64,000 bases of DNA from Gnetum montanum (GCA_015680685.1 MNCI01023788.1:62001-126000), one strand, 5' to 3'; positions 22,480 through 35,025 are shown, numbered from the stretch's first letter. Program-made: numbers and translations. The notes: generated by a model not told the origin, from the letters alone.

Positions 22480-23245
22480 AAGAGCATTTTCATGATCTTA
22501 TGATGAAATAATAGGAATAGATACATACATTTTCCAATACCACATCTACATAAATCCAACAATCAATCCATAGTATCAAGCATAATGATAGTTGAATTTG
22601 AAGATGAAGGAAGTGATCAAGCAAGAATTAGAAAAAGTACTTAAGGTAGGATTCATCTATCTAATAGCATACAGTGAAAGGATTAGTCCATTGATCATTG
22701 TTCTAGAGAAATATGGTAAGTGGAAGATCTATATAGACTTTTAATTATTAAATATGATAATGTTTAAAGATCCTTTTCCTTTTTTCTTTTTAACCAAGCC
22801 TTAAATACTATAGTAGGACATTAGTACTATAGTTTTCTAGATGGTTATTACAAATACAATCATATTCTTATCATGCTAGAGGACTAAGAGAAGACCACAT
22901 TCAATAGTTCTTGAGAAACTTTTGCTTATAAAGAATCGTTGTTTGATCTTTGTAATGCTCCTACCACTTATGGACTTGACTCCAAGCATGCTTTAGATCA
23001 TTTAGAGAAAGTTTTGAAAAGATGTATAGAGACAAATTTGAAGCTTAATTGGAAAAAGAACAATTTAATAGTCTAGGAGGGAATAGTTCTATGTCATAAA
23101 TTTTTGCAGAAAGGAATTAAGGTGGATCCTAATAAAATAAGATTCATCGAAAGAATATTCCAAAGACCATAAACCATCAAAGATGTTAGATCTTTCCTTG
23201 GTCATAGAAGATACTATTAAAAATTTATTAATAAATTGTATAAAG
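22480..23245 (+). pseudogene. reverse transcriptase of copy D, active site deleted
   Basis: Reads KEVIKQELEKVLKVGFIY, GKWKIYIDF, a GYYKYN-type fingers segment, EKTTFNSS, LCNAPTTY, then directly LDHLEKVLKRCIETNLKLNW and GIVLCHKFLQKGIKVDPNKI. Compared with B, about 27 residues are missing at 22970, exactly those holding the FxDD catalytic box. It ends SFLGHRRYYxKFINKLYKE at 23245, where minus-strand copia sequence begins; RNase H and integrase are gone. Confidence 0.85.
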
Positions 23246-24239
23246 AATAAAAAGACTTCCATGATAGGACAAGGTCCTATCCCCATATCTTTGCATAGAG
23301 AAGCCAATTAATGTTCATCTAGAGGTTTGGTGAAGGCATTAGCTAGTTGACTCTCTATTGCAATAAACTCTAGCCATACATGACCACATTGGGTACGTTC
23401 TCATATAAAGTGATGGTAAATCTGAATATGTTTGGTACAAGAATGTTGAATAGGATTTTTTTTCATGTTGATGGTGCTCTTATTGTCAAAGTAAATGGAA
23501 CTGAAGTCTACTTTTACTCCTAAATCCTTGAGAGTTTCTTTCATCTAGAGTATTTGAGCACAACAACTACCAATAGAGATATATCCAGCTTTTGTTGTTG
23601 AGAGAGTCATAAAGGTTTGCTTCTTGGTTGTCCAAGAAATAAGACTTGTTTCCAAGAATAAATAGTTACCACTCGTGCTATGATGATCATTAGAAAAGCC
23701 TGCCCAATTTGCATCATAATAATCGCAAGATCAAGGGAGGAATCCTTTTGATACTAAAGGCCCTAGTTAGTAATACCTTTAAAATAGTAAAAAATATGTT
23801 TAATAGCTTGGTAATAAGAGCTCTTTAGAGCTAAATGATATTGGCACATAATCCTATAAAGCTTGTATAATCATACTTCTATAAAGATTTGGATCAATGG
23901 GCTTGTCTTGATCATCTTTAATAAGCTTAGAATTCGTAGCCATAGGAGTGCCTTTAATTTTGAGATCAGCTACATTGTATTTGAGTAGATCTTTTAAATA
24001 TTTGATTTGACATATAAAGGTTCCATCAGCTATTTGATATATTTGAAACCAAAGAAAGTTCTTGATTTCTTCCATCATGCTCATTTTGAATTTAGACTAG
24101 ATGAGATCAAAAACTTTCTTGCAAAGAATTTCAATAGTGGTACCAAAAATAATGTCATCAACATAAATTGGAAAAATTAGAAGATCTTTATGTTCTCTTT
24201 TATGGAATAATGTAACATAAGAGTTACCGCTTTCAAATA
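23245..24239 (-). pseudogene. Ty1/copia pol, 3' part (RT palm to RNase H)
   Basis: On the minus strand: PIYVDDIIFG (YVDD active site, codons at 24151-24165), MSMMEEIKNFLWFQIYQ, CQIKYLKDLLKYNVAD, GTPMATNSKLIKDDQ and LYRSMI (24084-23854), then the RNase H end SQLANAFTKPLDEH and SLCKDMGIGP (about 23330-23260). These are textbook Ty1/copia RT-connection and C-terminal RNase H motifs. The reading continues without loss at 31457 once element C and one copy of its target duplication are removed. There is no 3' LTR; copia DNA stops at 23245 against D. Confidence 0.92.
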
Positions 24240-25144
24240 TAATGAGTCATGTTTTGGTAGGGCTCTAATATCATATATCTAGTATTAGAGCATCATTATC
24301 ATGTATCTAATATCAAGGCATAACCTCTAATGTCAAGGACCTGATATTTCCTCATCTGTGCTAGCCTATAAATAAAACACTTGGGTGAACGATTTGTAGA
24401 TATAGATTATAGATTATAGACATATAGAAGAGAATAGATAGGCAGTCAAAAGTAACAAAATTCTATTAGTTTTTTTATGATGCATGCTCGTAGTGTGATG
24501 TTAAGTGATTATACGACATCCTTATTCGAATGTGACATACTTTGATACATTACATGCTCAATAATAAAGATCGAGATTACTTTCATCATTGCAGAATCCT
24601 CTTAGCTGTATTATTATTAATTACTTAGATGCTTACTATTTTCATTAGTTATTGTTTATCATTTATTACTCTTTATTATTTTTTTCATTAAGAGGAATGA
24701 GTACAACTAATCGCAAGTGCTTAAGCATAATTACTTGATAACCCAATAGTGTTATCGTTTGGTACACCCAGTAACGGTATTCTTGGTAATCCTAGCAATA
24801 GTTACATGAATTCTAAGGCATCTATAGAAGGTTAGGAATAGATAATCATTTCTCGTAGGTTAGTTTATACTTTACTTTCCATTGTTGATTAGATTAAATA
24901 ATTAATATCCATATTATCATTAGGATTAGCATAAGGTTGCAATAGGATCAATTATCATATGCCTCACTCTAGACTAAACCATATGTGACAAAGCTACCAC
25001 TAGTCCAAGTGGGAAGACATCGAACTATGATTAAGACATAGTAATCTAGATACCACAACTAGTCCCATCCATAAAATTTGATTGGATCATGCATGAATGC
25101 TTATGATTCGTATGGTTGAGCATAGGGGTACTCACTATTTATTG
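24240..25144 (+). repeat. 5' LTR of element C
   Basis: Ends are set by alignment to 30561-31451 and by the AAATA duplication; TG/CA are mutated to TA/TG. TATA-like TATAAATA is at 24367-24374. The inverted repeat GCTCTAATATC (24262-24272) / GTATTAGAGC (24282-24291) lies about 80 bases upstream. An AATAAAGATCGAG possible polyadenylation region is near 24572. The last 200 bases match LTRs AB and F. Confidence 0.9.
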
Positions 25145-25145
25145 T

Positions 25146-25163
25146 TGGCATTGTTGCTGGGGA
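25146..25163 (+). promoter_or_regulatory. primer binding site, tRNA-Asp type
   Basis: TGGCATTGTTGCTGGGGA, one base after the 5' LTR. It matches the known plant tRNA-Asp complement TGGCGCCGTTGCCGGGGA at 15 of 18, the three changes being C to T or G to A as expected from methylation decay. This primer is characteristic of Athila and related plant elements. Confidence 0.85.
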
Positions 25164-25266
25164 TGATGCTTGTCATCTAAATTAGTTATATTATACACAA
25201 TTCTTGTAAATACATTAATGATTTATCTTCTAAAAAATATTAAGTCATGCACATCATTAACTAACA

Positions 25267-27670
25267 ATGTCTCTTTTGCATGGAAGCGATAATGCATTGT
25301 ATGAAGAGATCATTCATTGGAGAGCTAATAAGATATATATTGAAGAAAATTGGAGTGACCAACCTCATGCAAATGTTTCATATGTTCATAACCACCTTGA
25401 TTACACTCAAGGACTATAGTCACCTAAGGCAAACAATTCTAGAGGAGATGAAGTAAGTCCTAGACTAGGGAAGGTCTTAATGCCTAAGACCTTCTCAACA
25501 CCTAGAAAAGATAAATAAAGAGACCATGGGGAATACTATAGAAGCCATAAAGACTCTCCCAATTACTCATCTTCCTCTTCATCTTCAACATCTAGTTCTG
25601 ACAAGGATGAACCTAGGTATAGAGATCAAGCTCCACTATGGGATCAAAATAAAAATAGAAATCAAGACCAAAGGCAAAATCAAAGACATTCGAATGAGCA
25701 TAGACAAAATTTTCACAATCAAACAAATATAAATAGAAATTTCACCATGACATGTCTAATGATAGTGAACTCTTGTTGGCCACTAAGAGCATGATATAGA
25801 TAATAGAGGTAGTTATAATGCCTCCCAGACATTGTAAGGAAATTTTCATCAAATGGCTTAATATGAATAACATCCCTAAATTTGTGGGAGGCTATATTTC
25901 TAATTCACAACATCATTTGCAAGCCTTGCATGATGCCTGAATCTTACAAAACATTAAAAGTGGATGGAAAAGCTTAAGTTGTTCCCTAGGACACTAGTAG
26001 ATAAAGCCAAAGTATGGTATAGATCATTGAAACCAAATTCAATCCATTGATCATCGACAATGCTAGAACTCTTCAATGAAAAATACCAAACCTCTATGAG
26101 GGTGTCCAACATAAGGTAAAGAATCCAAGGATGGAAAAAAGAATAACATGAACCCTTGGATATGGCCATAGTTTTTCTCAAGAACAACTTTTCCACATCA
26201 TAGATGGTCTTCATAGTCAAATGAGAGAGATCCTTGTGAGATATGCTCAAGGTTAATTATATGAACTAGGAAGCCATTAGATTCAAAGGCTAATTGAGTG
26301 TGTGGCAAGAGAAGAAGGAGAGCTATGTAAATGAGAGAATGTTAAGAAACATCACTAGGTCCCAGCTCTTTAAAAGAAGAGGGTCCGTATCTATGATAAG
26401 GAAAAAGAGGCAACTCTTGATGAGGTGATCTCACAATAAACCTTGTCAATACAAAAGTCTATCAATGAACATAAAGGAGGGTTAAATAAGATGTCAGAAT
26501 GGACAAATGAGAAAGTTAAATCTTGCATAGAAATATTAGAGGAGAAAGTAAGGTAAAACAAATCAATTGATCAAAACAAAAGAAGTAAAAAGAACCAAGA
26601 AATAGCTAGGAACACTTATCAGAAAAAAGAGAAAATGGTTGTAGAAGAAGAGGCTATAGACGCAACCATTGAAGCATATGATGGATGCGACATTTTCCTT
26701 TATGATCATCCATAGGTTATTACTTAGTCATGTTGCATCTACATGAGTATTGGGCTTTTGTATTGAATCCCAAGTTCATACAAAAGAAATGTCTAGGAAC
26801 TTACATTTCTTACAAGGTAATTATAGATAGTCCAACAACCAATTGCACTATCCTAGTGGAACTTCTTAATAGCATCAACACTATCATCCAATGTAGTGGT
26901 AGAATCCATAGTCATGAACGAGGCCATCATCAAACTAGCACTACCCCTATTGTTAGTTGAACCCATCTAGATACTATGTTTAACAACCTGTTTTCCTAGC
27001 TAGTTCTACTTCCTCTAACTCAAATCACAAGTATCACTCTCCTAAATATCATCAACCTAAAACATCTTCTATAAGGTCACCACCTCACACCTCTCACCCT
27101 CCATAATATCTTCAATATTTTCATACTCCCTTGTATCACATGTCACAACCAATAACACAAGAAGGTTTAGAATCATAACATTAATGAAAGAATGCCACTT
27201 GTGCTACAAACATACACAAAAATGAGAATGCCAGTAGATCCCTACTTGTATCTCGAAAAAGCCCTTTCTTTAGGATGGTTTGTATGCATAAGAATAACAC
27301 TCAAGGACCTACTAACTCATCCAAATCAACAGAATCCCAATCATGTGCACCATCCTTTCTTTTACAACCAGTGTCCACCAATCCTATCCAAAGGCAAACA
27401 TCCATCATTACTCCAACATCTAATAGAAATAATGAATTAAGCACTATGGAGAGACAAAAGAATCCATGCATCACTAATCATGATAAAGGGTGCAGTCACG
27501 GGCCACATGTCAATAAAGTTAATACAACTTCTATTCTGATCCTCCGTAGATTTCAAAAGCAAGTGTGTGAAGAACAATTCATCTACATAGCCATCACTAA
27601 ACTATAATACACCTAGTGGCTTGAAAATAAATTTCTAACACTATTTCACAAATGCATGAAGCCTATCTAC
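25267..27670 (+). pseudogene. gag of element C
   Basis: ATG at 25267 begins MSLLHGSDNALYEE, which matches F (MSSSHRVNNALYDE at 62182, minus), fixing the start. A Ser/Asp/Arg-rich stretch follows (25560-25740), then a capsid-like segment 25820-26090 (IKWLNMNNIPKFVGG, HLQALHDA), a coiled charged region, GCDIFLYDHP (26685), a Q/S/T-rich tail, and IITPTSNRNNELSTMERQ at 27410. With stops removed it would be about 800 residues. It runs into the internal purine motif with no pol behind it. Confidence 0.75.
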
Positions 27671-27675
27671 TGACT

Positions 27676-27694
27676 TATTAGGATGGGGGATATG
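27676..27694 (+). promoter_or_regulatory. internal polypurine-tract-like motif of C
   Basis: TTATTAGGATGGGGGATATG closes gag. GGGGGATATG is nearly the sequence of this element's own terminal tract plus LTR start (GGGGATATG at 30554-30562). Confidence 0.5.
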
Positions 27695-29046
27695 TCGCAT
27701 CCTAAAACAAAGAATTTATTAGTGTTTTTCATGTTTTTCTCTTATAAAATTTTTATCATTTTCTTATTTATTAATACAAATTTTTTCCATTCTTTTCAAC
27801 TTTTTCCATACATTGTATTCATTTCCTTTGTAAGGAATCTCATTTGTGAATAAAATGATAAGATGTAGCCCAATGAGGTGAGGTTTTCTCTATGTTGTCA
27901 AAGTTATGAGGGATTGATTATTTGGACAGTGAGGCCACATCATCCATCCATCCATCTGATTAATAAGAGGTTCTTACCATGATATTCTTATCCATCATAA
28001 AACTAAGAATAAACTAGTAATCATTGTGCTTGGATAGAAAAGTAATGAACCAATTGGGAATGTGAAGGGTATGACATCAAGGAAACATGTGGAACCTCTT
28101 TGATCACTTTTGTATGTCCTATCATGTTCCTAAGGTTGTAATTATATCCTTGTAAATTTAATGAAAAATGGAAGTAAGAGTAAAATAAGTGTTTCCTTAA
28201 CATGTCACTAGAAAGACATGTTATCCATGCCTAAAGATATTCCTCTAGTAAGGTTGACATAGATAAAAATAAAATAAAAGAACATAAAATAAATTTTTGA
28301 AGGTCCCACTATAAAGGCATGCTACCCATGCCTAAAGATTTTTGGATTCTTAGAAATCAAAAAAAAAATAGAGAACTGCCATGAGTAAACTCCTCCCTTG
28401 GAAAAAATGCTAAGTGATACTACTCCTTGCAATAGTGGTAGTCTTATGGTTGTTGATCTAAGAGATAAAATAATGTGATGTTATTGGAACATGGTTTCGA
28501 CTTGGCTTGAATCTTGGAAAGAAGGGCTAATGATTATATTAACCATTAAAAATAGACAATGATTCATTGTGCCTATGGTAAGGTATTCCACATCACAATT
28601 CCTACAATCCTTTCTAAAATCCATCTCATCTCAATGTGTGCATGATCATAAATTATGGTTTTATCTAACATAGATTTATTCTCTCAAATTGGTGGTTCTA
28701 ACATGTGTGTTTTGCTAAACATGTATGCATTTCATTCAACCCCTTTGGTGCCTAAAAACATTTTTAAGTGTGGTTATACATGGGTGTTGAGGACTAGAGC
28801 CAACTTTGGGGAGGATCCACTTGTATAATTATTGTAACTTGTACTTGTCTAACACAACCACATCATCTTGAACCTTCCAAGTCCATAAATGTCAATATCA
28901 AAATATTCCCTTATCATACAACCTATCCATTCTATATTATGGATTCAATACCATTTTCTTACATCTTCCAAAGCCCTTAATTTCTATCATTCCATTTTCC
29001 AACATTACTAGTGCCAATTATGTATTCTCACTTACCCTAGAACTTT
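27695..29046 (+). other. non-coding spacer of element C
   Basis: T-rich tract 27720-27840; then GTTTTCTCTATGTTGTCAAA and CATCATCCATCCATCC (27880-27955), which match F reversed (60915-61000). Two diverged copies of the 20-bp motif are at 28217-28236 and 28318-28337. The G-rich box TTGGGGAGGATCCACTTG is at 28808-28825. No coding resemblance. Confidence 0.6.
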
Positions 29047-30380
29047 ATGACTCCTACAACTCATGAGGATGTGCTTGATAGATTATTGTAGATTGGGTAG
29101 GTCATGACAACCCTCTTCAACATCCCCAATGATATCATTAGAGTTCAATCAAATCTCATAGCCATAAAAGGAAAATTAATCATGGCACAAATTAGGATAG
29201 AGCATGCAGAAGCAGAGGTACACCGATTGCAATAAGAGCTTGTCATCCTAAGGGTTGAAAGAAGGGATCTTTCCTAATTCATTACTTCTAACTAGTTGTA
29301 GCAGTTTTGAATAGAGCACATGGGCTAATTAATTTAATATAATAAATAAGTTGAACAAGAAATGGAGAAAGAAATCTAGAATTCATCAGCCACCAAAGCC
29401 AAAGCATATGCTCATGTGAAGGCACTCACTATTGGCCAAGAGGAAAACAATAGCTTGCTATTAACAAAGCAAGGTTGACCACCATTGAAAAGTAGAAAAA
29501 CATCTTTGAGTAGAGTATTCACCAGTTGAGAGAGCAATTGATGAGGGTTAACCAAGACATAAGAAAACATAAGTAGATTGGCTAGAGAGAATTGAACCCT
29601 CTTAATGAAGGATGTACATGTTATATCTCAGAAGTCTATCATTGAGATAAGCACATGGAAAAATAAGGCCAAAGAGCAAGGGAAGTTGAAAGAGTACTCC
29701 TAAGACTAGATTGGCATGTACAAGCAAATGAATGAGAAAGAAATCTAGATGACAATGGTTTGCATTAGTTCCATGTCAACACAAAAACTTGACTAGCAGC
29801 CCATCTTGGATTGCTATGCTATGGTCCACCAAGTGGAAGTGAAAAATAAGGACCTGCAGATTAAGGATTTGAAGGTGTACATGTTGTTAGCTAACCTTGC
29901 CATGTTAGTAGTAGGTTGATCCAAAAATGAATTGGAATAACAAGTAGTAGCCACCTATGCTTTATATGAGAAAGAGTTTGTAGATAGGAAAGATGTTCTA
30001 TAGAAACTTCATGTGGTAAGATCTACACTAAAAATAAGTAAGGATCATTAACATGGGGAAAGAGATATAGCTTTAGACCTAGCTAGAAGACTAACAAATT
30101 ATTAGAAATTAAGAGAAAAGGACATGGCTTCTGAGGAGGAATGGAGGTAGTTCACAACATGGTATGTGAAAGTTAATCAACTTTTCTTGTATTTGCCATG
30201 TTCATGGGATGTACCAACTCCAACACATATTGGATCATTATCTTGGATGGTGCATGACTTGAGAATAGAGGAGGAGAAGTTGTAGGTTCTCCTAGATCAT
30301 TAGAAATTCTAGAAGCTTAATGACAAAGAAAGTAATCTAATGGAGGAGCCACTACCACTAGGAACTACATAGCTTTTGCA
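29047..30380 (+). pseudogene. ORF2 of element C (C-terminal coiled-coil half)
   Basis: Starts MTPTTHEDVLDRLL, then IRVQSNLIAIKGKLIMAQ aligned with B near 16000 (VIQLELLETKGKLIIINIQ). A long Lys/Glu/Gln-rich heptad-like stretch follows (29200-30110), then FTTWYVKVNQLFLYLPCSW and WMVHDLRIEEEKL (30150-30285), shared with B and E. The N-terminal domain present in B and E is missing. Stops are frequent. Unknown function; the conserved C-terminal block suggests a folded end. Confidence 0.6.
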
Positions 30381-30546
30381 ATTTTGTTATTTTGTCATGT
30401 CGTGTTTATTTTTTTATAAAAACACCACTATGGCATGAAATAGTTAGTTGTGTATCTATTATAGACAATCAATAATTCCATAACTTCCCAATACTTTGTA
30501 AAGAACTTGTTCCTCATTTTGTTTAACTCAAGGATGATTTTTCATT

Positions 30547-30560
30547 TAGTCATGGGGATA
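30547..30560 (+). promoter_or_regulatory. terminal polypurine tract of element C
   Basis: TAGTCATGGGGATA immediately before TGTTGAGTCATG, the 3' LTR start. Confidence 0.8.
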
Positions 30561-31451
30561 TGTTGAGTCATGTTTTGGTAGGGATCCAATATCGAAGCTG
30601 TGTTATCAAGTATCTAATATTGGGGAACAACCTCTAATTTCAGGGATCTCATATCTCCTCATTCATGATAGCCTATAAATACAACACTTGGGTGCATAGT
30701 TTGTAGATACATATTATAGATTTTAAACATAGAGAAGAGAATAAATAGGTAGTCAAAAGTAACAAAATTTTATTAGTTTGTTTTTGGTGCATGCCTGTAG
30801 TATGCTGTGAAGTGATTGTATGACATCCTTATTTGAATGTAATGTACATGGACACGTTACATGCTCCATAATAAAGATTGAGATTACTTGCATCATTGTA
30901 GCATCCACTTAGCTATATTATTATTAATTACTTAAATGCTTACTATTTTCCTTAGTTAATATTTATCAATTATTGCTCTTTATTGTTTCTATCATTAAGC
31001 TAAATGAGTACAACTAATCATGAGCACTTAAGTATAATTACATGGTAACCCTATAATGTTATCATTTGGTATGAATAGTAATGGTACACTTGGTAATCCT
31101 TGTAGTAGTTGCACAGTGTCCAAGGCATGTACAGAAGGTTAGGAAGAAATACTCATTGCACATAGGCTAGTTTATACTTTACTTTCCATTGTTAGTTAGA
31201 TTAAATAATTTATTTTACTATTATCATTAGGAGTAGCATATCGTTGCAATAACATCATTTATCATATACCTCACTTTGGACTAAATCATATGTGACAAAG
31301 CTACCACTAGTCCAAGTGGAAAGACAACAAACTATGATCAAGACATAATGATCTAGATTCCACAACTAGTCCCCTCCATGGAATTCAATCCGATCATGCA
31401 TAAATGCTTATGATTTATATGGTTAAGCATAAGGGTACACATCTCTTATCA
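30561..31451 (+). repeat. 3' LTR of element C
   Basis: Starts TGTTGAGTCATG and ends CTCTTATCA; followed by the AAATA target duplication. TATA-like TATAAATA at 30674-30681. A gap near 30600 relative to the 5' LTR removes part of the dyad region. Confidence 0.9.
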
Positions 31452-33480
31452 AAATACATTTGATGTGTGGTGTTGAGAAAGCCTTTCATACCAAGGTCTT
31501 GGAGCTTGTTTAAGACCATAGAGAGTTTTCTTAAGCTTGTAGAGATAATCAATCTTCATGGAATAAAAAAATCCTTTAGGTTGTTCAATTTAAACTTCTT
31601 CTTATATGATTCCATTCAAGAAGCCACTTTTGACATCCATTTGATAGACCTTAATGTTGTTAATGCTAGCATAGGTAAGAAGAAGTTTAATAGATTCCAA
31701 CTTGGCAATAGGAGAAAAAGTTTCATTAAAATCAATTTCTTCTTATTGGTTGTATCCTTTGGCAACCAATCTAGCCTTGACTTAAATGATGTTTACATTA
31801 TCATCAATCTTCTTCCTAAAGATCCATTTTATTCCAATAACAATTTTATCATTGGGTCTAGATGTTAATTATCATACATTATTTCTAGAAAATTGAATAA
31901 CTTCATCTTGCATAGTAGAAATCCATCCTTTCTCACTTTTAGCTTCCTTAAAGATTTTTTATTCAAGTTTAGAGAGATATGCTGAAAAGGCACAAATCTC
32001 TTTGATTTGGCTTCTAGTATGAATACCATATTGAACCTCCTCAATAAGATCATTAAGAGAGTAAGTTCTGCTAAGTATGAGCATCTTTGGTTAAGTGGGA
32101 AATATCTCTTAATCATCATCATTTTCTTCTTCCTCATGATCACTACTAGATTCTAGATTTTTGTCACCTTGCACTAAAGTTTGGCTAGATAGTTTTTGAT
32201 TAGGATAGTTTCATCATCAAGTTGAGGAAATGTAATGTCATGATCATCTATTTTGACATTTATGGTTTCCTCCACCGTATTGGTTCTTTTGTTAAATACT
32301 TTGTAAGCCCTACTAATTAGAGAATATCCTAAGAAAATTCCTTTATCAGTTTTTACATCAAACTTTCTCTCAAGCTATCTTTATAATTGAAAATATAGCA
32401 TTTTGAACCAAAAACATGAAAATATGCTACCAAAGGTTTCCTACTAGTCCATAAGTTCATAAGTAGTTTTAGAAGTGAATCTTCTTACTAGAAATTTATT
32501 CAGTAGTGTTGATGGCTATAGCCTAGAAGTGATGAGGAAGACTTTGATCATTTAATATGGTTCTCCTCATCTCATTCCATATTCTATTTTCCCATCCAGC
32601 TACTCCATTTTTTTGAGGAGTTCTTGTAGTGGAGACTTCATGTAGAATATCATTCATTTGACAAAATTGTTCAAACTTTGTGTTTTAATAACAAAGCTAA
32701 CTTACACTAAGAAGATTATGTTTTAATCCATCAACAAAAAACACTTTGTTTATAGTTCATAATCTCTTACCTTTACCTCCTATGATACCAATACCTATTA
32801 TAGGTTCTTCCATGTCATCTCCAAATGTGAATTTTTCACAGTTTTTTTCCATGGAGTGGGTGATGTTGGATTTGTTACCTATCATCTCCCTTGAACACCC
32901 GCTATCAATATACCATGTGTTGGCATTGTCATTAGAGAAAGTAATTTTAGCCATCAAATTCCTTTTAGTCTTTCTTTCTTTTCCTTTCCACACTTGGATG
33001 GTTTTCTTTCTAGGCTATTCTTGCAAAGACCAAGAGTAATGATGCATTCTAAGATAGAAAAAATCTTGAATATGATGGTATTTACCACAAAAGAAGCATT
33101 TCAAATTTTTAGGCTTAGAAGATTTTCCAAACTTGGATAAATGTTGTTTTTGGTCATTAGACTTCTCCATAGAGCTCTTGTTCATCTACTCAATCATATT
33201 TATTTGTGCTTGAATCTTAGCCCTAGGGTCTAAGTTTTCCTTTTTGGGATAATAACATTCATCATTAAGAACTTTAATTTTTACTTCCTTAACATGTAAA
33301 GCATCTTTTTATCTCAACGAAAAAATTTAAAAAGAAATAATTTTATTACAAAATATCTCATACCTTTCTTCAAAGGAAATGTCATTATGATAATCAAAGG
33401 AATTGTCAACTTTACAATCATAGTCTTCTATACATTTGGATGTAAGTAAGGAAATGAGATACTTACCTGTATAGCATATG
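31452..33480 (-). pseudogene. Ty1/copia gag end, protease, RT N-terminal part
   Basis: Reading the minus strand from the right: a CCHC-like knuckle CFFCGKYHHIQDF (33105-33065, last Cys lost), protease NTWYIDSGCSREMIGN and KFTFGDD (32920-32830; DSG present), FVDGLKHNLLSVS, then directly KFEQFC and RTPQKNGVAGWENR. The jump means most of the integrase, including the HHCC and the first catalytic Asp, is deleted near 32695. Then FGSKCYIFNYKDS, GIFLGYS, and RT: KARLVAKGYNQ, IDFNETFSPIAKLESIKLLL, YQMDVKSGFLNG and LYGLKQAPRPWYERL (31500). RT catalytic residues remain, but stops interrupt. Confidence 0.92.
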
Positions 33481-33599
33481 TAATAAATGAATTGAGTGCA
33501 CTAGTTGATGATGTACATTAGGCTCTTTGTCCAAATGTATTTGATGTTGATTATCCCTTTCATGTTCTCTCTTGAAGATTGATGTAGAGAGAAAGAGTA

Positions 33600-33615
33600 C
33601 CAAGCTCCAGTACCA
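33600..33615 (-). promoter_or_regulatory. possible copia primer binding site (initiator tRNA-Met type)
   Basis: Minus strand TGGTACTGGAGCTTGG against the usual TGGTATCAGAGCTTGG: 13 of 16. It lies upstream of gag as expected. The LTR end next to it is not clean. Confidence 0.4.
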
Positions 33616-33616
33616 C

Positions 33617-35025
33617 TTAAGGATCATTGAACTTATAGGGGATGATGAATAAGTATTAAAATAAAATTCTCTAACACAAAGAGCATGCCAATTTAACACA
33701 GTTCCCCAACTTGTGTAGTCCACACTTGGAGTGTAGTGCGCAAGCACACCTTTGGACTTTGTTCCTTCCAAATTATGATTTGAAGGGTACTAAAACCTAT
33801 ACAAGATCTAAGCTCTACTCTAGAGTGTTGTGAAGCTACATCAACCAATCATTCGACAAGGTCCCAACAAGCTTAGAATGTGATTTCTAGGCTTTCACAA
33901 CCTTTATAATCTTGAGCTCTACTTTGAAGTGTTATGGCACTATACAACCACTCAATCCCATAGGATCCCAAAAAGCTCAATCAATATGCCTTCCTACAAG
34001 AAGCACATCAACCCCATAAGGCAACAATAGAGAATAATGATTACAAGTGATAAATTCAAATTGGTTTGTTGATCCTTGTACTTAAGGTATAGTACACTTT
34101 ATAATAGACAAAAGATAAAATAATGAGAAGTAATAATGATTACAATTATTGTTAAATGATTACACAATGATAATACAAAATATTGCACATTTTCCAATGA
34201 GTATAATATCTTCTTATACCCACTATGTTTCCAAATTCATCTTGGAACTCATGCAATGACTAGCTAATGATCATGAAAGATGTCTTCTTCATGCATGAGA
34301 GATCTTTCTACATATGTCCTCTATTTTGGGAATATTCCTTCATCTAGTGAAATATGTCTTTCTATAATTGGCCTCCTTTCTTAGAAGTTGTCTTTGTCTA
34401 GGAAAAAAAATCTTTCTAAAACTAGTCATCATTCTGGGAAGATGTCTTTGTCTCATGAAGACATCTTTGACTAATGAAATATGTTTACTATTTCTTGGAG
34501 ATGCCTTTGTCTATGCATCCTTTAATTCTACTAAGATGTCTATTGCTTCTTAGAGACATTTTTCTTCACCTTCCCTTGTATGATGAATTCTTCATTCATT
34601 GTCCATGTTCTTAAGCTTTCTCAAACCTTCTTGTTTCAATCAAAGTTCTTTTCTTGCAATCACAACAATCGCATAGCCATACAACAACCTTGTTCTCCAT
34701 TTTTATTAATGTTTTAACATATCAAAAGATTCACACCTATAGCAACACACACATAATGAAGAATAAGGAGATTAGAAAAGGTGTCCATACACCAATATTA
34801 ATTAACTTAAAGACTTCCTATAGTGTATTCTCGTTATGAACATTCATATGAAAATTTTACTTTGTTTGTTCAATCAAAAATTCATATCTTAACCACCACA
34901 TGTTCCCTAGATACAAATGTAGATTTCACCCATAAAGAATATTAAATGAATCTTAGCCTATTAGATGAAAACTGATTAGTAGATCAATTGTTTAACAAGA
35001 TTTATAAGTATGTCAAATGTTGACA
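33617..35025 (-). repeat. presumed 5' LTR of the copia element
   Basis: Non-coding block between the possible primer site and the E spacer. On the minus strand the right edge reads TGTCAACATTTGACA, a plausible LTR start. Inside are two degenerate copies of a segment of about 110 bp (33800-33900, 33905-34010; AGCTCTACT...AGTGTTRTG) and a set of short repeats around AGATGTCTTTGTCT (34285-34560). No second copy exists in the window, so the assignment rests on position. Confidence 0.35.

Larger units (their letters stand above)
24240..31451 (+). mobile_element. complete pol-less Athila-like element C
   Basis: A 7212-bp element: 5' LTR 24240-25144, tRNA-Asp-type primer site 25146-25163, gag 25267-27670, internal purine motif 27676-27694, spacer to 28806, ORF2 29047-30380, polypurine tract 30547-30560, 3' LTR 30561-31451. 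It is flanked by AAATA at 24235-24239 and 31452-31456. No RT, RNase H or integrase lies anywhere between gag and ORF2. The LTRs differ at many positions (roughly four in five identical by eye, not computed), so the insertion is old. The site lies inside the copia RT gene, in the opposite orientation. Confidence 0.92.

Noticed and set aside
31467-31868. 133-codon plus-strand frame
   Set aside because: Antisense shadow of the copia RT (minus strand reads LYGLKQAPRPWYERL and the MDVKSGFLNG region).
32746-33039. 97-codon plus-strand frame
   Set aside because: Antisense to the copia protease (WYIDSGCS on the minus strand).
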